Of a stretch of 22,249 nucleotides of DNA, positions 7,346 to 13,826 are shown in pieces. The notes beneath the pieces are model-generated. The model did no database searches. It was not told where the DNA came from and was given only the letters and a program-made list of their open reading frames with translations. Both the position numbers and the translations under genes were made by a program. Within the stretch, counting starts at the first letter, position 1. Each line of letters begins with the position of its first letter. Source of the stretch: a bacterium (GTDB lineage: Bacteria > JAUVQV01 > DATDCY01); contig DATDCY010000258.1 in assembly GCA_036524115.1 (NCBI GenBank), positions 1-22,249 on the forward strand, written 5' to 3'.

Positions 7346-8566
7346 ATGACGACCAATCCGCTCGCCGCCGGCGCCTCCGGTTCCGCGCGGCTCTCCGCCA
7401 AGGCGCGACAGTTCTCCGAGTCCGTAATCCGGGAGATGACGCGGCACGCGCTCGCGCACGGTGCGGTGAACCTCGCGCAGGGGTTCCCGGACTTTCCGTG
7501 CCCGGAGGAGATCAAGGAGGCGGCCTGCCGGGCGGTGCGCGCGGACATCAATCAGTACGCGATCACCTGGGGCGCGAAGAACTTCCGCGAGGCGCTGGCG
7601 GCGAAGACGCGGCGCTTCACGGGGATGGAGATCGACCCGGAGCGCGAGATCACGGTGACCTGCGGCTCGACGGAGGCGATGATCGCCGCGCTGATGGCGG
7701 TCGTCGACCCGGGCGACGAGGTGATCGTCTTCGAGCCGTTCTACGAGAACTACGGGCCCGACGCGATCCTGTGCGGCGCCACGCCGTGCTTCGTGCCGCT
7801 GCGACCGGTGACGGGGGAGGGCGGGGTGCTCTCCTGGGCGTACGACCCGGACGAGCTGCGCCGCGCGTTCGGCCCGCGCACCCGCGCCGTGATCCTCAAC
7901 ACGCCGAACAACCCGACCGGCAAGGTCTTCTCGCGGGCGGAGCTGGAGCAGATCGCCGCGCTCTGCGTCGAGCACGACTGCCTCGCGGTCACGGACGAGA
8001 TCTACGAGCACATCGTCTTCGACGGGCACGAGCACGTGCTCATCGCGACGCTCCCCGGCATGCGCGAGCGCACGATCACGATCAACGGATTGAGCAAGAC
8101 GTACTCGGTCACCGGCTGGCGCATCGGCTACGCGATCGCGCCGCCGGCGCTGGCCGCCGGCATCCGCAAGGTGCACGACTTCCTCACCGTGGGCGCCGCG
8201 GCGCCGCTGCAGGAGGCGGGGGTCGTCGCGCTCAACCTCCCCGATGCCTACTACCGCGGCCTCGCCGATCTCTACCGCGCCAAGCGCGACCGCTTCCTGC
8301 CGGTGCTCGAGCGCGCCGGTTTCCGCTGCTTCCGCCCCTCAGGCGCGTACTACGTGATGGCGGACGTCTCGGGCCTCACGAAGCTGGACGCGACGGCGTT
8401 CGCCCTCGAGCTGGTGCGCGATCCGGGCGTCGCGGTCGTCCCCGGGCCGAGCTTCTTCTCGCGGCCGGAGGACGGGCGCTCGCTCGTGCGCTTCTGCTTC
8501 TGCAAACGCGACGAGACGCTGGACGCCGCGGCGGCGCGCCTCGAGCGCTGGGCCGCGAAGGCCTAG
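7346..8566 (+). CDS. PLP-dependent class I/II aminotransferase
   Basis: This 406-residue fold-type I aminotransferase would move an amino group between an amino acid and a 2-oxo acid in the cytoplasm. Visible features are NLAQGFPDFPCPEE (42-55), NTPNNPTG with Asn189, Asp217 and Tyr220 in VTDEIYEH, and the PLP lysine Lys251 in GLSKTYSVTGWRIGY, followed by Arg259. The LAQGFPDF opening is typical of the aspartate/methionine/kynurenine aminotransferase-like subgroup. The exact substrate cannot be read from the sequence. The ATG at 7346 is chosen because it precedes the conserved N-terminus and follows a TACAAT box. The gene stands alone and converges on the protease gene 14 bp downstream. Confidence 0.93.
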   Translation: MTTNPLAAGASGSARLSAKARQFSESVIREMTRHALAHGAVNLAQGFPDFPCPEEIKEAACRAVRADINQYAITWGAKNFREALAAKTRRFTGMEIDPEREITVTCGSTEAMIAALMAVVDPGDEVIVFEPFYENYGPDAILCGATPCFVPLRPVTGEGGVLSWAYDPDELRRAFGPRTRAVILNTPNNPTGKVFSRAELEQIAALCVEHDCLAVTDEIYEHIVFDGHEHVLIATLPGMRERTITINGLSKTYSVTGWRIGYAIAPPALAAGIRKVHDFLTVGAAAPLQEAGVVALNLPDAYYRGLADLYRAKRDRFLPVLERAGFRCFRPSGAYYVMADVSGLTKLDATAFALELVRDPGVAVVPGPSFFSRPEDGRSLVRFCFCKRDETLDAAAARLERWAAKA

Positions 8567-8580
8567 AGCGCCGCCCGCTC

Positions 8581-10437
8581 CTACCGCCTGGCCCCGGTGA
8601 CGGCGACCACCCCGGCGCCGTCGCACGTCAGGTTGGAGTCGGCTCCCGCCAGGATCTCGTCCCGCACCTGGCCCCGCAGCTCCGTGCGCTCGTGCGCGAG
8701 GGTGAGCACGCAGTTGTAGGGGGGACGCGTGACCGCCGGGTGCAGGAACGCGAAGTGCACCTGCCCGCCCCGCGCGTCCGCGTAGCCGCTGATGTCGACG
8801 GAGATCGGGTCCGCGAACGTCCCGTCGAAGCGGTACCTGCCGTCGGAGGTGGGGATACTCCCGACGGCGTGCAGCGTCAGCGTGGCCGTGGACGGTCCCC
8901 CGTCGAGGATGAGATCCCAGGTGCCGTTCCAGGTGGAGGCCGCCCGCCCGGAGAAGTCGCGCACATAGGTCTTGCCTACGGCGTCGTGCGCCGCGTCGGC
9001 CGAGTCCAGGGTCATGAGGCCCCACGAGGAGCCGCCGGAGAACACCGTGCCGGCAGCGTCGCCTCCCGGCCCCACGGCCCCGCTCTCGATGTAGAGCCGG
9101 AGCTGGCCGGTGTTGACGCGCCTGCCCCAGACGCGGCGCGGGGAGTTGTTCCTGGTCGTGAACGTCCCGAGCCGGGCCGTGCTCAGCAGCCGGGGGTCCT
9201 CCGTGATGTAGGGGCCCACCTGGAACCCGTCGTGGTAGTTCAGGAGGGCGTCCGGCGTGTTGCGGGTGCGCCGGAGCGAGAGCTTGCCCTGGTAGGCCGC
9301 GTGGCTGTCGAAGACGGCCCAGGTGCCGAGGTAGCCCAGCTCGTGGCCGCCCGCGTTCGCCGTCGCCGGCCGCACGCCGCGCACGATGAACCCTTCCCCG
9401 GCGCGGGTCTTGAGGAAGGAGTAGGGGACCCAGATGTAGGGGTAGTTGTCGGGCCCCCAGGAGTTCTTCAGGAGAAAGAGCCGGTGGTTGCGGTCGTAGC
9501 CGACGAGGACCATGGCGTGGCCCACGTCGCCGAAGGTGCCGGGCCCCGCCACCGTGATGCAGAGGGCGGCGCCGTCGTAGAGGGTCGCGGGGTCGCAGTG
9601 GAGGTTCGCGAGGCTGATGCCGAGATCGACCTCGTAGTTGTTCGCCAGGTACTGCTCGAGACTCGCCGGCTTGCGGGTGTCGGACGCCGGGACCACCTGC
9701 ATCCCCCAGACACCGTAGCGCGCGCCGTAGCGGCCGTCGTAGGCAACGTTCAGCGGGTCGTAGGCGAAGCGGTCGACCCACGGGTTCGTGTTGTACACCG
9801 GCGGCGAGGGTTGGCAGAACTTCTGCCCGTACGCCGTGAAGGGCGTCGCGCGCAGGCTGATGGCGTCCCCGAGCAGCGCCTGCAGGTACCAGTAGGAGGG
9901 CCAGGGGTTGCCGGCGTCCTCCTCGGCAAGGCGCAGGCCGCGCGCGGCGACGATGACCGCGTCGTGGGTGGCCCAGGTGTCGCCCGAGTCCCAGGCGTAG
10001 TCGATGAACCCGCAGTTGGTCGAGAGACTCTCGTGCGAGGCGGCGGGGTTGCGCGTCGAGGTCTGCGACGCCATGTCGTTGAGGAGCTGCCACTCCGAGA
10101 GGTCGAGGTCCTCGGGAGCCGGCGCGAGCTGTCGCTGGCAGTACGGCTCGGTCGCTGCGAGCGCCGGGTGCTTCGCGCAGCGGCGCTTGTACGCGGCCTC
10201 GATGGTGCCGACGAGCGCGTAGGTGAAGCAGGTTCCGAACCCGTCCTGATCCTTGACCGGTGTCTGGTAGACGCGCAGGTCGACCTTCGCGGCGGTGGCG
10301 GCGTGCAGGCCGGCCTTGAACGCCGCGAGTCCGTCGACCGGCGCCCCGGCGTGTGCGGGGCGGACGGGCGCGAGGAAGACGAGCACCGCCGTCAGGAGCA
10401 GGGTCGCGGAAAAGGGGATCCTCCACTGAGCGCGCAT
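8581..10437 (-). CDS. Secreted papain-like (C1A) cysteine protease with a large C-terminal extension
   Basis: The 618-residue product starts at the ATG complementary to 10435-10437, preceded by GGGAGG at good spacing. A longer reading from 10476 lacks a site. A signal peptide with hydrophobic core SATLLLTAVLVFLAP ends near AHA (about 28-30). The catalytic domain (about 50-360) shows papain-family landmarks: Gln64 in PVKDQDGFGTC, nucleophile Cys70, His307 in GHAMVLVGYD and Asn325 in LKNSWG. The FTYA context after Cys70 differs from papain's WAF. About 250 further residues follow, with no motif I recognise. They are rich in Gly, Thr and aromatic residues and look beta-rich. Several other cysteines could form disulfides. 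It is probably an exported hydrolase acting outside the cytoplasm. Target unknown. Confidence 0.88.
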   Translation of the reverse strand: MRAQWRIPFSATLLLTAVLVFLAPVRPAHAGAPVDGLAAFKAGLHAATAAKVDLRVYQTPVKDQDGFGTCFTYALVGTIEAAYKRRCAKHPALAATEPYCQRQLAPAPEDLDLSEWQLLNDMASQTSTRNPAASHESLSTNCGFIDYAWDSGDTWATHDAVIVAARGLRLAEEDAGNPWPSYWYLQALLGDAISLRATPFTAYGQKFCQPSPPVYNTNPWVDRFAYDPLNVAYDGRYGARYGVWGMQVVPASDTRKPASLEQYLANNYEVDLGISLANLHCDPATLYDGAALCITVAGPGTFGDVGHAMVLVGYDRNHRLFLLKNSWGPDNYPYIWVPYSFLKTRAGEGFIVRGVRPATANAGGHELGYLGTWAVFDSHAAYQGKLSLRRTRNTPDALLNYHDGFQVGPYITEDPRLLSTARLGTFTTRNNSPRRVWGRRVNTGQLRLYIESGAVGPGGDAAGTVFSGGSSWGLMTLDSADAAHDAVGKTYVRDFSGRAASTWNGTWDLILDGGPSTATLTLHAVGSIPTSDGRYRFDGTFADPISVDISGYADARGGQVHFAFLHPAVTRPPYNCVLTLAHERTELRGQVRDEILAGADSNLTCDGAGVVAVTGARR

Positions 10438-10574
10438 TGCCGTACCCTCCCGTTTCGGACTGACGCCTACGAACACTATCGGCGGCTGTTCGCCGGGAGC
10501 GCCGCGTGTGCGCCCGACTTTCTGGACCGTCCCGGCCCCGCCGAAGTCCCTTCGGGGTGGAGCACGTTCTCGGT
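10438..10574 (-). promoter_or_regulatory. Long leader of the protease mRNA with possible Shine-Dalgarno occlusion
   Basis: From the predicted start near 10574 the leader is about 137 nt. Read on the minus strand it contains the hairpin CCGAAG-GGA-CTTCGG (10555-10541). Nearer the gene, CTCCCG (10499-10494) can pair with CGGGAG (10452-10447), which is part of the ribosome-binding site. That pairing encloses a hairpin CGAACA/TGTTCG (10492-10487 with 10475-10470). It matches no riboswitch class I recognise. Confidence 0.3.
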
Positions 10575-10580
10575 GGCCTG

Positions 10581-10609
10581 ATTGTTCGCCCGCGGGAAGC
10601 GCCTGTCAA
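10581..10609 (-). promoter_or_regulatory. Sigma70-type promoter of the protease gene
   Basis: On the minus strand a perfect TTGACA (10609-10604) is separated by 17 bp from AACAAT (10586-10581), which keeps four of six -10 positions. The predicted start is near 10574. It sits in the gap between the YceI-like gene and the protease, so the protease can be expressed independently of the upstream genes. Confidence 0.6.
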
Positions 10610-10663
10610 GGCCGCCTCTTCCCCCCGCCGGTCGGCCTCACCCCGGGGGAGGGCGGCGCGTTC

Positions 10664-11191
10664 CTACCCCTCCGCGAGGTCCGCCTCGACGTCGACGACG
10701 ATGCGCACCTCGCTGCCCACCATCAGGCCGCCGACGATCGGGACGTTCCAGGTCATCCCGTAGTCCTCGCGCTTGACGCGCGTGCTCAGCCGCAGGCCGA
10801 GCGAGGTGTCGCCGTCGGTGGAGCGCGCCGGCCCGAAGCGCTCGACCTCGAGCGCCACGGGGCGGGTCACGCCGTGGATGAAGAGTTCCCCGCGCAGGCG
10901 CCGCAGCTCGGTCCCTTCGGCGTCCGCGCCGGTGCTCTTGAAGATGATGTGCGGGAAGGTCGCGACGTCGAAGAAGTCGGCGCTGCGCAGGTGCTCGTCG
11001 CGTTTCTGGATGCCGGTGCAGATCCCCTCGGTCTCGATCACCGCCTCGAGGGCTGTCGCCGCGGGACGCGCCGCGTCGAAGATCAGCTCGCCGGCGATGC
11101 GGTTGAAGTGCCCGTGGACGTCGGCGACCGTCATGTGCCGCACGGTGAACGTGGCCACGGTGTGGTCGGGGTCGATCAGCCATCTGGACAT
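10664..11191 (-). CDS. YceI-family lipid-binding-like protein
   Basis: This 175-residue protein is YceI-like from end to end. It has WLIDPDHTVATFTVRHM at the N-terminus, GHFNRIAGELIFD, then HLRSADFFDVATFPHIIFKS, GELFIHGVTRPV and KREDYGMTWN. The family is a lipocalin-like beta barrel that binds polyisoprenoid-type lipids. Its cellular role is poorly defined. The start is the ATG complementary to 11189-11191, with GGGGAGG about 5 nt upstream. No signal peptide is present, so this is a cytoplasmic version, unlike E. coli YceI. It follows the methyltransferase gene by 61 bp on the same strand and is probably co-transcribed with it. Confidence 0.92.
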   Translation of the reverse strand: MSRWLIDPDHTVATFTVRHMTVADVHGHFNRIAGELIFDAARPAATALEAVIETEGICTGIQKRDEHLRSADFFDVATFPHIIFKSTGADAEGTELRRLRGELFIHGVTRPVALEVERFGPARSTDGDTSLGLRLSTRVKREDYGMTWNVPIVGGLMVGSEVRIVVDVEADLAEG

Positions 11192-11252
11192 GTGCGCCTC
11201 CCCGCGGCAGGACGCCGCCCGGATCGATTCTGGTCCCGCGCGCCGGTCGCCG

Positions 11253-11867
11253 TCAACCGCGGCCGGCGCGCCGGACCACCAAGAAAACGTCGTCGGGGTG
11301 CAGGTCCTCGCGCACCCGCGCATCCGGCGAAAGACGCTCACGCGCAAACGCCAGCAGCCACGCCGGGTCGACGTAGTGCAGCTCCACGTCCTTGTGCGCC
11401 GTTCGCGCGGTCAGGAAGTTGACGAACAGCGCCTCGCGCGCGCAGCCCCAGAGCAGCGGCAGCACCCCCTCGATGGTCTCCTGGATGCCGCCGACGCGCA
11501 GGTTGAAGACGCCGCAGGCGATCACCACATCGAAACGCCGCCCGAGCGGTTCCTCCTCGATGTCGCGCGCAAGGAACTCGGTCCCCGGGTGCTTCTCCCG
11601 CGCCAGCGCGATCAGGTCCGGGTGGAGGTCGACGCCGGTGTACGCGCACGCGACGCCCCGCCCGCGCAGGAACCCGCGGAAGTCCCCCTTGCCGCAGCCG
11701 AAGTCGAGCAGCGCTTTCCCCGCCAGGTCACCGCAGAGCGCGAGGAACGCCTCGTAGCGCGCCCGCTGGCCCGCCGCGGTCCAGCGCACGGCCTGCGGCG
11801 CGTCCCCGTGGTCGCGCAGGTGCCGGCCGAAGCAGTCGAGGACTTCGCGCCTGCCGTAGGGGTCCAT
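11253..11867 (-). CDS. Class I SAM-dependent methyltransferase
   Basis: This 204-residue protein has a Rossmann methyltransferase fold. Motif I is LLDFGCGKGDF (about 53-63), the acidic end of strand 2 is GVDLHP (Asp80), and motif IV-like RFDVVIACGVFNLR spans 111-124. The substrate cannot be inferred. The ATG at 11867 is preferred. A GTG at 11885 would add six residues. Neither has a good Shine-Dalgarno, but an extended -10-like TGCTAGAGT ends 8 nt before the ATG, consistent with leaderless translation. It is divergent from lepA and upstream of the YceI-like gene on the same strand. Confidence 0.85.
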   Translation of the reverse strand: MDPYGRREVLDCFGRHLRDHGDAPQAVRWTAAGQRARYEAFLALCGDLAGKALLDFGCGKGDFRGFLRGRGVACAYTGVDLHPDLIALAREKHPGTEFLARDIEEEPLGRRFDVVIACGVFNLRVGGIQETIEGVLPLLWGCAREALFVNFLTARTAHKDVELHYVDPAWLLAFARERLSPDARVREDLHPDDVFLVVRRAGRG

Positions 11868-11875
11868 CGCCACCG

Positions 11876-11881
11876 ACTCTA
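11876..11881 (-). promoter_or_regulatory. Possible extended -10 (TGC-TAGAGT) of the methyltransferase gene
   Basis: On the minus strand TAGAGT, preceded by TGC, ends 8 nt before the ATG at 11867. Four of six positions match and no clear -35 is seen. If GTG 11885 were the true start this element would lie inside the gene, so support is modest. Confidence 0.3.
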
Positions 11882-11903
11882 GCACAGCCCGCGCGGATTT
11901 CGA

Positions 11904-11932
11904 TTGACGGCCCGCGGATTGCTCACTATTAT
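11904..11932 (+). promoter_or_regulatory. Sigma70-type promoter of lepA
   Basis: TTGACG (11904-11909) and TATTAT (11927-11932) are separated by exactly 17 bp, each matching five of six consensus positions. The predicted start near 11940 leaves a leader of about 50 nt. This is the best housekeeping promoter in the window and shows the organism uses a standard sigma70 consensus. Confidence 0.72.
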
Positions 11933-11990
11933 CCGCAAGTTATGCAACGGGCAGGGCGCGCCTGAAGCCGGCGCGCGGAAGGGAACCACG

Positions 11991-13796
11991 GTGGAACTGA
12001 GCCGCATCCGCAATTTCTGCATCATCGCGCACATCGACCACGGCAAGTCGACGCTCGCCGACCGGCTGATCCAGGCCTGCGGCGCCGTCGAGGACCGCAA
12101 CTTCCAGGACCAGATCCTGGACACGATGGACATCGAGCGCGAGCGCGGGATCACCATCAAGAGCAACACGATCACGATGCCGTACACGGCCCGCGACGGC
12201 AAGGAGTACCTGCTCAACCTCATCGACACGCCCGGGCACGTGGACTTCTCGCACGAGGTGCGCCGATCCTTGCTGGCCTGCGACGGGGCGCTGATCATCG
12301 TCGACGCCAGCCAGGGCGTCGAGGCGCAGACGCTCGCCAACTACTACCTCGCGGTCGAGCACGACCTGACACTGCTGCCGGTGATCAACAAGATTGACCT
12401 GCCGGCGGCCGACGTCGAGCGCATCCGCGAGGAGATCGACGCCGACCTCGGGCTCGACCCCTTCGAGGCGATCCCGATCTCCGCGAAGAAGGGGATCGGC
12501 ATCGAGGAGGTCCTCGAGGGGATCGTGACCAAGCTCCCCCCCCCGAAGGGGGACGCCGCGGCGCCGCTCAAGGCGCTGATCTTCGACGCCTACTACGACA
12601 TCTACCGCGGCGTCGTGCTGCTGGTGCGCATCAAGGAGGGGACGCTCAAGCCCGGCCAGCGCCTGCGCTTCATGCACACGGGCACGGAGCACGAGGCCGA
12701 GGAGGTCGGCCTCAACCGCCTCGGCCGCGTCAAGGGCACGCAGCTGGCGGCCGGCGAGGTCGGCTACGTCATCGCCGGCGTCAAGACGATCCGCGACATC
12801 GAGGTCGGCGACACGATCACCGACGCGGCCCGCCCGGCCGACGCGCCGATCCCCGGGTACAAGCCGGCCAAGCCGGTGGTCTTCTCCTCGGTCTACCCGA
12901 TGGGCACCGACGACTTCGAGGCGCTGACCAAGGCGCTCGAGAAGCTCTCGCTCAACGACGCGGCGCTCGTCTACACCAAGGACTCCTCGGCCGCGCTCGG
13001 CTACGGCTACCGCTGCGGCTTCCTCGGCCTGCTGCACCTGGACGTCGTGCAGGAGCGCATCGACCGGGAGTTCGGCATCTCGCTCATCCTCTCGGCGCCG
13101 AGCGTCCTCTACAAGGTGACGCTCGCCAACGGCACGCAGCTGGACGTCGACAACCCCGTCTACTGGCCCGACCCGGCGCAGATCGCCGCGGTCACCGAGC
13201 CGTACATCAAGGCGACGATCATGCTCCCGGCCACCTACATGAGCCCGATCATGGACCTCTGCCGCGAGTGCCGCGCGACGAAGCTCACGACGAACCACCT
13301 CGCCGCCAACCGCGTCGAGATCGTCAGCGAGATGCCGCTCAACGAGGTGCTCTTCGACTTCTACGACCGGCTCAAGACGCTCACCCGCGGCTACGGCTCC
13401 TTCGACTACGAGGAGCTGGACTACCGGCCGAGCGACATCGTCAAGGTCGACATCCTCGTCAACGGCGAGAAGGTCGACGCGCTCAGCTACCTCGTCCACC
13501 GCGAGAAGGCCCGCACGCGGGCGCTGCACTACTGCGAGCGGCTCGCCGAGACGATCCCGCGCCACCTCTTCAAGATCGCGATCCAGGGCGCCATCGGCGG
13601 CAACATCATCGCGCGCACCAACGTCAACCCGCTGCGCAAGGACGTGACGGCCAAGTGCTACGGCGGCGACATCACCCGCAAGCGCAAGCTCCTCGAGAAG
13701 CAGAAGGAGGGGAAGAAGCGCATGAAGACGATCGGGTCGGTGAACATCCCGCAGGAGGCGTTCGTCGCGGTGCTGCGCTCCGACAAGCAGGACTGA
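11991..13796 (+). CDS. lepA: Elongation factor 4 (LepA), ribosomal back-translocase GTPase
   Basis: The 601-residue product matches the usual LepA length (about 600) and sequence throughout. G1 is AHIDHGKST (13-21), followed by a switch region with RERGITIK, G3 DTPGHVDF and G4 NKIDLP. The LepA-specific C-terminal region has KRMKTIGSVNIPQEAF near the end. EF4 is a translational GTPase that acts on stalled or mistranslocated ribosomes. The start is GTG 11991 with GGAAGGG about 8 nt upstream, giving the canonical ELSRIRNF opening. A longer reading from 11904 would begin inside the promoter. It ends 30 bp before the convergent kinase gene with no clear terminator between. Confidence 0.98.
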   Translation: MELSRIRNFCIIAHIDHGKSTLADRLIQACGAVEDRNFQDQILDTMDIERERGITIKSNTITMPYTARDGKEYLLNLIDTPGHVDFSHEVRRSLLACDGALIIVDASQGVEAQTLANYYLAVEHDLTLLPVINKIDLPAADVERIREEIDADLGLDPFEAIPISAKKGIGIEEVLEGIVTKLPPPKGDAAAPLKALIFDAYYDIYRGVVLLVRIKEGTLKPGQRLRFMHTGTEHEAEEVGLNRLGRVKGTQLAAGEVGYVIAGVKTIRDIEVGDTITDAARPADAPIPGYKPAKPVVFSSVYPMGTDDFEALTKALEKLSLNDAALVYTKDSSAALGYGYRCGFLGLLHLDVVQERIDREFGISLILSAPSVLYKVTLANGTQLDVDNPVYWPDPAQIAAVTEPYIKATIMLPATYMSPIMDLCRECRATKLTTNHLAANRVEIVSEMPLNEVLFDFYDRLKTLTRGYGSFDYEELDYRPSDIVKVDILVNGEKVDALSYLVHREKARTRALHYCERLAETIPRHLFKIAIQGAIGGNIIARTNVNPLRKDVTAKCYGGDITRKRKLLEKQKEGKKRMKTIGSVNIPQEAFVAVLRSDKQD

Positions 13797-13826
13797 CGCG
13801 GAGCGGCGCCCGGCGCGCCCCCGGAG

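Noticed and set aside
10438-10476. Upstream start for the papain-like protease at 10476
   Set aside because: It would place 13 residues before the signal peptide and span the GGGAGG site that serves the ATG at 10437.
10438-10574. c-di-GMP (GEMM) or fluoride riboswitch in the protease leader
   Set aside because: The conserved core sequences of these classes are not present. Only generic hairpins are visible.
7246-10581. Plus-strand open frame of about 1111 codons over the aminotransferase and protease genes
   Set aside because: It crosses two real genes in the wrong frame or strand, with low-complexity Arg/Gly/Val-rich translation and no domain.
11904-11990. N-terminal extension of LepA starting from TTG 11904
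   Set aside because: It would begin on the -35 hexamer. GTG 11991 has a Shine-Dalgarno and gives the canonical LepA N-terminus.
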